Assembly: GCF_008729015.1 (NCBI RefSeq)
Contig: NZ_RKSM01000001.1
Coordinates: forward strand, 3,410,001-3,474,000
DNA: 64,000 nucleotides
Source of the DNA: Haloarcula sp. CBA1129
GTDB lineage: Archaea > Halobacteriota > Halobacteria > Halobacteriales > Haloarculaceae
Direction of reading: 5' to 3'
The notes beneath the pieces were generated by a model. That model searched no databases. It saw only the letters and a list, made by a program, of their open reading frames with translations, and was not told where the DNA came from. The translations under genes and the position numbers were made by a program. Shown piece after piece: positions 9,486 to 17,588 of this stretch (positions are counted from its first letter, which is position 1; each line of letters opens with the position of its first letter).

Positions 9486-9965
9486 ATGGAAGTCAAGTCG
9501 CGACACCACCTCCGTTCGGACGAGGTCGACACCATCACGACGGCGCTGGCGGACAACCTCGGTGTCGAACTCGACGCGGACAGCTTCGAGAAGGTCGAGT
9601 TCGACGACAGCGACTGGGATGTCGTCCTCGTCGACGGCGACCCGCTTGTACTGTACTTAGATGGCGAGCCGTTCCTGACCGTGCAGGGTGCCAATCAGTA
9701 TCCACCGGAAAAACACATCGTCACCGTCGACGCCGGGGCTGTCTCCTTTGTCTCGGACGGCGCTGACATCATGCGGCCGGGCATCACCGAGGCCGACGAT
9801 GATGTCAGCGAGGGCGATCTGGTTGTGATAAACGAGGAGTCCCACGGAAAGTTCCTCGCTGTCGGTCGCGCACAGACCGACGGCGACGACATGGTCGGCG
9901 ACAGCGGAAAAGTCGTTACATCGCTCCACCACGTCGGCGACGACCTGTTCGAGTTTTCGGTGTAG
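9486..9965 (+). CDS. PUA-domain RNA-binding protein
   Basis: The 159-residue protein has an N-terminal alpha/beta region (about 1-75) and a C-terminal PUA domain (about 78-155; HIVTVDAGAVSFVSDGADIMRPGI and GDLVVINEE). It resembles archaeal MCT-1-like PUA proteins that bind structured RNA such as tRNA or ribosomal RNA. The ATG at 9486 gives MEVKSRHHLRSDEV, the common N-terminus. It is divergent from the BtuF-like gene, with a 91-base intergenic region between the two starts. Confidence 0.85.
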   Translation: MEVKSRHHLRSDEVDTITTALADNLGVELDADSFEKVEFDDSDWDVVLVDGDPLVLYLDGEPFLTVQGANQYPPEKHIVTVDAGAVSFVSDGADIMRPGITEADDDVSEGDLVVINEESHGKFLAVGRAQTDGDDMVGDSGKVVTSLHHVGDDLFEFSV

Positions 9966-9987
9966 GGCAGTTCTGCACTCGCTTCAG

Positions 9988-10407
9988 TCACACCAGCGGT
10001 CGGAGCCCAAACCGGTCGAAGCCACGGTCTACCGTGACTCTGAGGAGCGCTTCGACCGCGCCAGCGCCCACGGCAACGCCGAGCAACAGGGGCCAGACGG
10101 TGAGATACGACGACAGCGGGTGGAGATGTGTCCCGTACAGCCACTGAGACACCGTGTTGCCGAGTAGCCAGAGCGTCACGAGCACCGGCGCGACAAGCGA
10201 CAGGCGGCTACAGAGATACAGCGGGACGGCGGCTACGAGGACCATTCCGACGGCGGCGTAGCTGGCCCCGAACGCGAGGGTCGCTGGACCCTGCGACGAG
10301 ACGTGGACGCCGTTTGCAAATAGCCACGACAACACGGCGACGGCATAGAGGACGCCACCGACGGCCGCGACGGTAATCGGAGTCGTCCTGATGGAGGGCA
10401 GGCGCAT
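9988..10407 (-). CDS. Four-helix membrane protein, unknown function
   Basis: The 139-residue product has about four transmembrane segments (residues 13-30, 45-65, 70-90 and 105-125) with short loops. I do not recognise the family. The ATG at 10407 (MRLPSIRTTP) gives a short positively charged N-terminus before the first helix and was preferred over a start 23 codons upstream. It is convergent with the PUA gene and divergent from sepF. Confidence 0.65.
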   Translation of the reverse strand: MRLPSIRTTPITVAAVGGVLYAVAVLSWLFANGVHVSSQGPATLAFGASYAAVGMVLVAAVPLYLCSRLSLVAPVLVTLWLLGNTVSQWLYGTHLHPLSSYLTVWPLLLGVAVGAGAVEALLRVTVDRGFDRFGLRPLV

Positions 10408-10551
10408 CGCTGTCGATGTTTGTTCCGCCGCTGGATAACGGTTTGTGCAGTACACGCTGTCCCTGATCAGCACCACGACAGATCAGGGTGTGCTGTGGCG
10501 ATACGTTCGATGGACGAAAAGTTGAAACGGGTAGCGCACGCCGTGAGTGAC

Positions 10552-10911
10552 ATGGGACTGATGAGCAAGATCCTCGGGGAGTCTGGATCCTCTCGAAACA
10601 CCGAGGATTACGTCGAACTGAACGCGAACGAATTCGAGATGACCGGGACGGAACTCGAACGCCAAGTCCGCATCGCCCGTATCAGCGACAAGCAGGACGT
10701 CATCGACATCAAAGACGCCGTCTACGACGGCGACGTGGTCGTCGCTGATATCACGCGCCATTCCACACAGGACCGCACGATGGAACACATCAGCGACGAA
10801 CTCAAGCAGGTCGCCAACGAGGTCGGCGGCGACATCGTCCAGAAGGACGACGACCAGCTCATCATCACGCCGGCCGGCGTCGGCATCTCCCGGGAACGGC
10901 TCGGTCGATAA
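10552..10911 (+). CDS. sepF: Archaeal cell-division protein SepF
   Basis: This 119-residue protein matches archaeal SepF, which anchors FtsZ1/FtsZ2 to the membrane at midcell. MGLMSKILG forms the short amphipathic membrane-targeting helix, a linker follows (SSRNTEDYVEL), and the SepF core contains VVVADITRH and GDIVQKDDDQLIITP. The start at ATG 10552 was chosen because the targeting helix must be at the extreme N-terminus; an in-frame ATG at 10510 would add 14 residues ahead of it. It stands alone, as in other haloarchaea. Confidence 0.9.
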   Translation: MGLMSKILGESGSSRNTEDYVELNANEFEMTGTELERQVRIARISDKQDVIDIKDAVYDGDVVVADITRHSTQDRTMEHISDELKQVANEVGGDIVQKDDDQLIITPAGVGISRERLGR

Positions 10912-11034
10912 GGTTGTGACAGCCCGGTCGACAGGACCTCGATGTTTGGTCGTTCTTGTCAGCTTGTCTCAGTCTAACTGCCGGTTTTCGGGGGCTTCAA
11001 TGCGTTTTTCGGTGTCGCCACGCTAAGGGCGGCA

Positions 11035-11979
11035 ATGACTGAACCGGCGATACGCGCCAGTGGCTTAGGGAAACGCTACGGCGACGTACAGGCGCTCGAC
11101 GATCTGGAACTAACAGTTGAGCAAGGCGAGTTCTTCGGACTCCTCGGGCCGAACGGGGCCGGGAAGACGACGTTTATCAACACGCTGGTCGGCCTCGTCC
11201 ACAAGGACCGGGGAACCGCCGAAGTGTTCGGCTTCGACGTGGAAGACGACTACCGGGAGGCCCGCGACCGCATCGGCGTCGCGCCACAGGAGTTCAACGT
11301 CGACCGGTTTTTTCCCATCATCGAGGTGCTGGAACACAAGGCGGGCTATCACGGTATCGGCCGCAAAGAGGCGCGGGAGCGCGCCGAAGACGCGCTGAAG
11401 ACGGTCGGTATCTGGGACAAGCGCGACACGCGCTTTGACTGGCTCTCCGGCGGGATGAAACGCCGCTTCGTCCTCGCGCGTGCGCTTGTGTCGGACCCCG
11501 ACCTGCTCATCCTCGACGAGCCGACAGCTGGGGTCGACGTCCAGCTCCGCCACGACCTCTGGGACATCATCAACCGGATGAACGACGCCGGAACGACGAT
11601 TCTGCTGACGACACACTACATCGAGGAGGCCGAACGCCTCTGTGACCGGGTCGCAATCATGGACGACGGGCAGAAGGTCGAAGTGGCGACCCCCGACGAC
11701 CTGATGGCCCGTGGGACTGACACTATCGTCCTCGATCTCGCCGAGATGCCGCGGACGGCCCCGCGACTCGACGTGGAGGGCATCACTGACGTCGAACTGA
11801 CCGACGAGGGGCTGGCCGTCACCGCGATGGGCGGGAGCCAGACCGCGCCGGCCATCATGCGCGACCTCGAAGCGCAGGGCCACACCGTCACGTCGCTTGA
11901 TATCCGGCGGGCGTCGCTCGAAGAGGTGTTCGTCGACATGACCCGCGACGACCGCGAGTACGCGGAGGTGTCCGCATGA
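11035..11979 (+). CDS. ABC-2 type exporter, ATP-binding protein
   Basis: The 314-residue ATPase has Walker A (GPNGAGKTT), the signature LSGGMKRRF, Walker B (LLILDEPTAGVD) and the H-loop (LLTTHYIEEAE). The C-terminal ~80 residues resemble the DrrA/daunorubicin-resistance extension. It pairs with the downstream permease, which it overlaps by 4 bases (ATGA). The exported substrate is unknown; relatives move lipids, polysaccharides or drugs. Confidence 0.92.
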   Translation: MTEPAIRASGLGKRYGDVQALDDLELTVEQGEFFGLLGPNGAGKTTFINTLVGLVHKDRGTAEVFGFDVEDDYREARDRIGVAPQEFNVDRFFPIIEVLEHKAGYHGIGRKEARERAEDALKTVGIWDKRDTRFDWLSGGMKRRFVLARALVSDPDLLILDEPTAGVDVQLRHDLWDIINRMNDAGTTILLTTHYIEEAERLCDRVAIMDDGQKVEVATPDDLMARGTDTIVLDLAEMPRTAPRLDVEGITDVELTDEGLAVTAMGGSQTAPAIMRDLEAQGHTVTSLDIRRASLEEVFVDMTRDDREYAEVSA

Positions 11980-12743
11980 ACGCGAATACGACGCAGTTCC
12001 TGACGCTGGTCCGGCGGGAGATCCTTCGATTCGTGCGCCGCCCGTACAACACGTTTCTGCCGCCGATCATCACGAACGCGCTGTATTTCTCCGTGTTCGG
12101 CGTGATTCTCGGGAGCCGAATCGGGGAAATCGCTGGCGTGAGCTACCTCCAGTTCGTTCTGCCCGGGCTGGTCGTGCTCGGAGCCATCTCCGATAGCTTC
12201 GAGAATGCCTCCTTCACCATCTTCCACGGGCGCTGGAACGACTACATTCAGGCCGTGCTCACGTCGCCGATGTCGAACCGGAGCATGGTGGCCGCCTACG
12301 TCTCGGCCAGCGCACTTCGGGGTGTCGTCACGTCGCTGCTGATCGTCGGCGTGGGGCTGGTCTTCACTTCTGTCCCCGTCGCCAACCCTCTGTATCTCGT
12401 CTCGTTCCTCCTCGTCATCACGACGCTGTTCGGCGGCCTCGGCGTCATCGGCGGCCTCTGGGCGAGTGACTTCGACTACCTCACGGTGATGAATCAGTTC
12501 ATCCTCCGGCCGCTGGTCTTTTTCGGCGCGGTGTTCTACTCGCTCGAAGTCCTGCCGGCGTTCTGGCGGAACGTCTCGCTGCTTAATCCGATGGTATACA
12601 TGGTAAACGGCGTCCGCTACGGCATGATCGGCGTCACCGAAATCGACCCGAACACGTCGCTGGCTGTCCTGACTGGGACGACCGTTGTCGTGCTGTCAAT
12701 CGACTACGCGCTGTTCAAGCGCGGCTACGGACTCGCTGAATAG
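11976..12743 (+). CDS. ABC-2 type exporter, permease
   Basis: The 255-residue ABC-2 membrane protein has about six transmembrane helices, with a family-typical central block YLQFVLPGLVVLGAISDSFENASF and a conserved LNPMVYMVNGVRYGMIG near the end. It begins within the stop codon of its ATPase, so the two genes form a coupled exporter operon. The mature transporter is expected to have two copies of each subunit. Confidence 0.9.
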   Translation: MNANTTQFLTLVRREILRFVRRPYNTFLPPIITNALYFSVFGVILGSRIGEIAGVSYLQFVLPGLVVLGAISDSFENASFTIFHGRWNDYIQAVLTSPMSNRSMVAAYVSASALRGVVTSLLIVGVGLVFTSVPVANPLYLVSFLLVITTLFGGLGVIGGLWASDFDYLTVMNQFILRPLVFFGAVFYSLEVLPAFWRNVSLLNPMVYMVNGVRYGMIGVTEIDPNTSLAVLTGTTVVVLSIDYALFKRGYGLAE

Positions 12744-13122
12744 CGTCGACCCGTCTCTAGCGGATTCTGCCGTGGAAAAACGGGGACGCTGGCTCGGAAA
12801 CTGATCTGGCCGCACTCGAATGCCGGATTTGGTCCGCTCCGGCGGGCGGACAAACTATGACAGGCTGCCCCGGAATCCGAGTCCGTGGCAACACGAGGGG
12901 TGTCTCGTGCCCCGGATACTTGTGAGCGCCTCCGGGAGAGGCGTATGTGAATGTATGCCACAAGCGTATTTAGATGTGACGCCCGTCTGACGCTGTGTGA
13001 TACTGGCGGTACTCAGTGTCGATATCGAAGAATTCCCGACCAGCTACGCGGGCCGTGCCGAAGACGAGAGCGCAGTATCGGTCTACCGGCACTCACTGGC
13101 TGCGCGCGCCCGACAGCTGTCG
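12744..13122. other. 379-base intergenic region with hairpin and weak small reading frame
   Basis: No convincing gene is seen. A hairpin with stem CACGAG/CTCGTG (12892-12897 with 12904-12909) may terminate the exporter operon. From 12952 a short frame reads MPQAYLDVTPV then stops. From a GTG at 12997 a 57-codon frame runs to 13170 with acidic, haloarchaea-like residues (VDIEEFPTSYAGRAEDE), overlapping the 3' end of the convergent gene. These could be two pieces of one frameshifted gene or chance. Confidence 0.35.
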
Positions 13123-13515
13123 TTAGACGTTGTCGGGGGCGTCGGCGTCGTCCTCGACCGAGCGCTTTAGCGAGTCACGTCGTGCCTTCGCGTCGCGGTC
13201 GGTCGCCTCCTCCAAGAAGTCGTTCTTGATCGCGACGGCGTCCTCGGCCGCGTCGACGTTCCCTTCGGCGATGACATCCTCTGCCGGGCGCTCGTCGATG
13301 TGCAGCGCCAATTTGTCCTTCTTCGAGCCGTACTCGACGCGGCCCGCGACGACCCGCTCGAACACGGGGTTGTCGGGGTCGTCGACGACCAGCAGCTCGG
13401 TGTCTTCGTACGCTTCTGTGTCGGTTACTTCTCCGAAGTACTCCTCGACGAACGCTTCCATGTCAGGGACGCGGTCTTCGAGATGCTCGCCCCGTCGCAT
13501 CTTGTACTCTCGCAT
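13123..13515 (-). CDS. Conserved haloarchaeal protein (DUF5611-like)
   Basis: The 130-residue acidic cytoplasmic protein starts MREYKMRRGEHLEDRVPDMEAF, a pattern I associate with the haloarchaeal DUF5611 family. The alternating alpha/beta core includes LLVVDDPDNPVFERVVAGRVEYGSK. No enzymatic motif is visible. It follows the zinc-ribbon gene on the same strand after 38 bases, so they are probably co-transcribed. An in-frame ATG at 13500 is a less likely start. Confidence 0.75.
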   Translation of the reverse strand: MREYKMRRGEHLEDRVPDMEAFVEEYFGEVTDTEAYEDTELLVVDDPDNPVFERVVAGRVEYGSKKDKLALHIDERPAEDVIAEGNVDAAEDAVAIKNDFLEEATDRDAKARRDSLKRSVEDDADAPDNV

Positions 13516-13553
13516 GGGCGAGTTTTTGCGAGGGGCTGTCTTACCCTTTGCGT

Positions 13554-14417
13554 TCACTCCTCGCCACGGGTGATAAGTGACCCCTTGTGACACTCCGGAC
13601 AGAAGTCCCCGGCGCGCAGCGACGTTGATTCCACCTCGGTGGTGAATCCACACTCCGGACAGGCGAACTCGCCTTCCGGAACCGTCACGGCGCTGTCGCT
13701 GGTCGACTCGCCGCTCGAATCGTTGTCCGTTCCGGTGTCAGTCGGCATCGTCTCCGGCGACCATCCGTCCCCGTCGTCTCCCGGTTCATCCGGCCACTCG
13801 CCCGGCTGGCGGTCGCCACCGGCGGATTCCGACGTTTCCTCTTCCTCTCCGAGAATGAGCCCGTCGTCTTTCTCCGGGTCGGTCTCGTCTTCGGTCACCG
13901 GCTCTTCGCCCTCCGCGTCCGGGACGTCGACCGTCGTCGTCGGCTCGTCCAACTCAACGTCGCCGCTTCCTTCCTCGTCCTCGTCGCTGTCGTCGATAAT
14001 CTCAGCGTCGTCGGCCGATGGATCGACCGGCTCGCTGTCGTCCGTGACACCGTTGGTGACTCCCGCATCTCCCGGCGCTTCGACCGGGTCGTCGACGCTG
14101 TCCCAGCCGTCCGAACTCCCCGTGCCATCGTCGTCGGTCTCGCCCGCTGACGCGACCGTATCGTCGGTGGTGTCTGCCGACGCCGTCGCTGTCTCGCTTT
14201 CAGGCTCGTCATCCTCGACGAGATCGCTCGCGATATCCGACGGCGTCTCGATAGCCGTTACCTCCTTGTTTTCCGAGACAATTCGCGTATTTCCACACCG
14301 CTCACAGGTCTCCCGTTCCTGGATGGTGATGACGACTTCGCTACCCTGCTCTTCGCGCTCGCGCTCGACGGTGGTCTCACCGTACTTGTGCCCGAGGACG
14401 GAACATTTGAGACCCAT
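13554..14417 (-). CDS. Zinc-ribbon protein with long acidic linker
   Basis: This 287-residue protein has zinc ribbons at both ends joined by about 170 residues of Asp/Glu/Ser/Thr-rich disordered linker. The N-terminal module MGLKCSVLGHKYG...CERCGNTRIV resembles a haloarchaeal DUF of unknown role. The C-terminal module reads FACPECGFTTEV...GDFCPECHKGSLI. Two zinc ribbons suggest nucleic-acid or protein binding. It is divergent from the PKD cassette; the AT-rich region 14418-14565 serves both. Confidence 0.75.
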   Translation of the reverse strand: MGLKCSVLGHKYGETTVEREREEQGSEVVITIQERETCERCGNTRIVSENKEVTAIETPSDIASDLVEDDEPESETATASADTTDDTVASAGETDDDGTGSSDGWDSVDDPVEAPGDAGVTNGVTDDSEPVDPSADDAEIIDDSDEDEEGSGDVELDEPTTTVDVPDAEGEEPVTEDETDPEKDDGLILGEEEETSESAGGDRQPGEWPDEPGDDGDGWSPETMPTDTGTDNDSSGESTSDSAVTVPEGEFACPECGFTTEVESTSLRAGDFCPECHKGSLITRGEE

Positions 14418-14489
14418 TGCCAGAACTTCCCACCGTGGCGTACTTAAACCCTGCCCGTTGGCTCGACCATTCGTGACAGAACGCTACCT

Positions 14490-14540
14490 ATTTCACGATT
14501 TCACGTCATTAATTTCACTCTAGCTTACGAAATTTTATAA
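14490..14540 (+). promoter_or_regulatory. Promoter of the PKD cassette with three ATTTCAC direct repeats
   Basis: Three copies of ATTTCAC (14490-14496, 14498-14504, 14512-14518) precede a TATA-like AATTTTATAA at about 14530-14539, 26-36 bases before the ATG at 14566. The arrangement looks like an activator or repressor array just upstream of a leaderless promoter. No known haloarchaeal regulator site was recognised. Confidence 0.45.
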
Positions 14541-14565
14541 CCAGTGCCGGTGCTACGCTACGCCA

Positions 14566-15882
14566 ATGCAGCGGACAACGACACTCGTGGTGTCTGTCCT
14601 CGCCCTCTCAGCCTTTCTCGGTGGGACGGCGGTGGCGACTGGGAACCAGCCGCCACTTGCCGACGCCGGACTGGACCAGTCCGTCGAGCAGGCGACGACG
14701 GTCCAGTTGGACGCCAACGGCTCGCGCGACCCCGACGGCACAGTTGAAACATTCGAGTGGACCATCGAAGCGCCGGACGGTACGACACGCCCGCCCGACT
14801 GCCCGACCTGTGCCCAGACGACGTTTTCGCCGGCCGAAACCGGCCAGTACAACGTCACTGTCACCGTTACTGATGACGACGGCGCGTCGCGCTCGGACAC
14901 GCTCCACGTCGACGTGGTGGCCGCTGGTGGGCCATCCGTCTCGGTGTCGGCCCCGACAGCGCTCCCCACTGACTCCCGACGGAATCTGACCGCCAATGCG
15001 ACCGCCGGTGATGCCGATCTCCGAACGCTCGCTTGGGTGGTCAACGGCACCACACAAAACCAGACGCAGCTTACCGGAGAAAACGGGACCTCAACTATCA
15101 CGCACACGTTCAACGAATCCGGTTCTGTGTCCGTCCGTGCAATCGCTTACGATGCCGCCGGACGGCGCGGCGTCGCTAATCGGACGGTTCAGGTCGCCGG
15201 CTCGTCCGGTACCGGTGGCGGCAGTGTCAGTAGCTGCCCCGGCGGGAGCTCAAACTACTACGTCGACGGTGAGAACAAGGGCTGTACGAGTGCCGCTATG
15301 AAAATCGAAGATACGTGGGTCGATGTAGATGGCAAACCAGGGCTGTGGGTACACGTCGACAACGAGCTCACACAGATTATCGAACCGGAAAACATGAACC
15401 GCATGTCCGCAGACGGGAAAGGGGGCACGTTCACCGACGCAACTATCGATGAGGTAACTGAGGAGGAAGAACAGAAAGATGAGGGGCAGATGGACTATGG
15501 TGACGGTGGCGGGTCTTCCGATGATAGTTACGAGGACACGACTAGCACTGACAGCAACTCTAATAGTGACGGGAATACCCGCCCCGGCTCCAGCGTTCCG
15601 AACAACCTGATAGACCCGGACGATGATACCAGCGAGGATGAAGATGGTAGTGGTTATGACTGGGACTACAATGACGACGATGATGACAGTAGTTCCAGTG
15701 ATAGTAGTAGCGACGGCGGTGGTAGCGACGACGGCGGTGGGAGCGATGACGATGACAGCAGTAGTGATGACGACGATGACGATGGCGGCGGCTGGTTCGG
15801 CGGTGGGAGCGATGACGATGACAGCAGTAGTGATGATGATGACGATGGCGGTGGCGGGGGGTGGCTCGGCGGCCTCTGGTAA
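14566..15882 (+). CDS. Secreted PKD-domain protein with Asp/Ser/Gly-rich tail
   Basis: This 438-residue exported protein starts with a Sec-type signal peptide (about 1-25), followed by a PKD domain (about 28-122; PPLADAGLDQSVEQATTVQLDANGS begins it) and a second Ig-like domain to about 215. A unique central region (about 225-310; SSCPGGSSNYYVDGENKGCTS) contains a possible disulfide pair. The last ~130 residues are Asp/Ser/Gly repeats ending in GGGWFGG and GGGGWLGGLW. No membrane anchor or lipobox is seen. Codons up to about 15250 are host-like; beyond that they are clearly more AT-rich, suggesting a chimeric gene. Two membrane or lipoprotein genes follow in the same orientation. Function unknown, likely cell surface. 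Confidence 0.8.
   Translation: MQRTTTLVVSVLALSAFLGGTAVATGNQPPLADAGLDQSVEQATTVQLDANGSRDPDGTVETFEWTIEAPDGTTRPPDCPTCAQTTFSPAETGQYNVTVTVTDDDGASRSDTLHVDVVAAGGPSVSVSAPTALPTDSRRNLTANATAGDADLRTLAWVVNGTTQNQTQLTGENGTSTITHTFNESGSVSVRAIAYDAAGRRGVANRTVQVAGSSGTGGGSVSSCPGGSSNYYVDGENKGCTSAAMKIEDTWVDVDGKPGLWVHVDNELTQIIEPENMNRMSADGKGGTFTDATIDEVTEEEEQKDEGQMDYGDGGGSSDDSYEDTTSTDSNSNSDGNTRPGSSVPNNLIDPDDDTSEDEDGSGYDWDYNDDDDDSSSSDSSSDGGGSDDGGGSDDDDSSSDDDDDDGGGWFGGGSDDDDSSSDDDDDGGGGGWLGGLW
15741..15872 (+). repeat. Two 66-base tandem units in the acidic tail
   Basis: Two near-identical 66-base units (15741-15806 and 15807-15872) encode the 22-residue pattern GSDDDDSSSDDDD followed by Gly- and Trp-containing turns. 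Divergence is mainly at synonymous positions, for example GAC/GAT. Recent unit duplication is the simplest explanation. Confidence 0.8.
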
Positions 15883-15944
15883 CTGTGTTTAATTCTGGTC
15901 TTAAACTTGGGATTTATAACAGATAACAGCTAAGTTTTAACAGG

Positions 15945-16352
15945 ATGAACCGAAAACGCAAGACCGGAGAAGTAGTTGTCTACCTGTTAGCGACGGTTGC
16001 AGGGACGCTCCTGCTTCGAGTCGTTGCTCCGGTTATCATGTGGGCGAACGCCCGTGGGTATACAGACGACTACTCATGGTTGCCCGGTATCCAGTCCGGC
16101 GGCGGGGTCACGAGTGGCCTTGCCGCGTTCGTCTATGTGGTCGCCTTCGCCGCCCTTATCGGTGGAATTGCGCTTTTCGCCTCTGGCGGTGGAAGTGTGC
16201 TTGATTCACCATCGACAGGAGCGGACGGTAGTGGGCCGGGTGTCAGTGCAACGCCGACCCCGACGCCGACCCCAAATGAAGCCCCGACGCTCCCGCCTGT
16301 TGAAGAAGCAACCAAGGATACAGACCCCAACAACGAAACTCAAGAACCATGA
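15945..16352 (+). CDS. Two-helix membrane protein with Thr-Pro tail
   Basis: The 135-residue product has transmembrane segments at about 9-31 and 57-80, and an extracytoplasmic or cytoplasmic tail rich in TPTPTPTP and Glu. I do not recognise the family. A TATA-like TTTATAAC lies about 30 bases before the ATG. The stop overlaps the next gene's start (ATGATGA), so it is translationally coupled to the lipoprotein. Composition is more AT-rich than the window average. Confidence 0.65.
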   Translation: MNRKRKTGEVVVYLLATVAGTLLLRVVAPVIMWANARGYTDDYSWLPGIQSGGGVTSGLAAFVYVVAFAALIGGIALFASGGGSVLDSPSTGADGSGPGVSATPTPTPTPNEAPTLPPVEEATKDTDPNNETQEP

Positions 16353-17023
16353 TGAAGACTAAGACTCTCTTTAGCACTGTTGCTATCGCCCTCCTGATTA
16401 TGTCCGCCGGATGTTCGGGCTTCGCGGGAGGGAGTGGACCAGCTGAACAGACATCGACGCCAGAGGCCACGCCTACTGCAACGCCAGAGGCTACGCCTAC
16501 CGCAACGGCAACGCCCGAAGATACGCCCGAGGCTACTGCAACGCCAACGCCCGAACCAGTAGTCACTGAGACTGACAGCGACGAGCTGACCAAGGCAGAG
16601 AAGTTTGAGAGGTTCGATGATAATGTCCGATATCTGTATCGGGTAAGTAACAGAAGCGAGTATCTTAAAGGAACAAGAGCGTTCCCGGAGAACGACACGT
16701 ATCATCTGACGGTTGAAATGCGGGATACTACGAACCGCACTAAAACCGTTAAGGACCGGAGAGATCCACTCTGGACGTATCATGCTATCGTAGAGGATTA
16801 CAATAACAACGATAACCATCTCCCAGAGCGGGACCACACGTACATCCCCGATACGTTCAATATAACGTTCGTTACGGAGGACGGTGAAGTGTTCGAGACG
16901 TATTACGTGAAATACACCTGGGCGTGGAAGCATTCCACCGGCGACTGGTCGATGCGGGTCCTACTGGGGAAGTATGGCTCGACCGTCGAGGAAGGACCGG
17001 GCTACCATGACAAGTGGAAGTAG
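16349..17023 (+). CDS. Lipoprotein with Thr-Pro-Glu-Ala-Thr repeats
   Basis: This 224-residue lipoprotein has a hydrophobic signal followed by the lipobox MSAGC at residues 18-22, so lipid attachment at the Cys is expected. Residues 30-75 are repeated TPEATPTAT units, an O-glycosylation-prone stalk. The C-terminal ~140 residues form an unrecognised globular domain with YLYRVSNRSEY, WTYHAIVEDY and FETYYVKYTWAWKH. Codon use is AT-richer than the surroundings. It is coupled to the preceding membrane protein. Confidence 0.72.
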   Translation: MMKTKTLFSTVAIALLIMSAGCSGFAGGSGPAEQTSTPEATPTATPEATPTATATPEDTPEATATPTPEPVVTETDSDELTKAEKFERFDDNVRYLYRVSNRSEYLKGTRAFPENDTYHLTVEMRDTTNRTKTVKDRRDPLWTYHAIVEDYNNNDNHLPERDHTYIPDTFNITFVTEDGEVFETYYVKYTWAWKHSTGDWSMRVLLGKYGSTVEEGPGYHDKWK

Positions 17024-17272
17024 AGAACTGGCTACCTCAGGATTATGAGCCACAGAGCGTTTTCTGATGACGACCGGGCCGCTCAGGATTCAGTCAAGCT
17101 TATTCTCTATCGAGGATAGCCGGAAAGAGCCGGTTACAGAATCTAACAAGGACGGACGAGCGAAACGGCAAACCCTGTCGTCGGCACCGTTGTTGTACAA
17201 TTCGCTGCACAAGGTGTGCATATCACAATTCCGAGGGACAAAGATTAGACCCAGCCGGTTTTAGAGGGATAT

Positions 17273-17566
17273 ATGAGAGCGAAGCCGGAGTATCGCGACC
17301 GCGACGATACAGAGGTTGCGGTGCTCGATGCGCTCGCTGACCGCCGCGATGAGGGGATGACCGTCTTCGAGCTTCGGTCGCGGACGGAGGAGAACATCGA
17401 CCGCATTGAGGACGCGCTTGCATCTCTCAAAGCAGACGGCCTCATCGAGGTCGAGGACAACGGGGAGCGGACCGTCATTCTGCCAGGGGAGGGCGTGGTC
17501 GGTGAATCGCTGCCGGACGAAGACGAGTCGATTCTCGACCAGATCCGCAAGCGGCTCCCGTTGTAG
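17273..17566 (+). CDS. Winged-helix protein (DUF6432-like)
   Basis: The 97-residue protein MRAKPEYRDRDDTEVAVLDALADR carries a winged-helix DNA-binding fold (about 14-70), with recognition region EENIDRIEDALASLKADGLI and wing EVEDNGERTVILP. It matches a conserved haloarchaeal single-domain family (DUF6432 by my recollection). A regulatory role is inferred only from the fold. It is convergent with the rhodanese/MBL gene, 22 bases apart. Confidence 0.75.
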   Translation: MRAKPEYRDRDDTEVAVLDALADRRDEGMTVFELRSRTEENIDRIEDALASLKADGLIEVEDNGERTVILPGEGVVGESLPDEDESILDQIRKRLPL

Positions 17567-17588
17567 TTGCGCCCGCCTCGCGGCGGTG

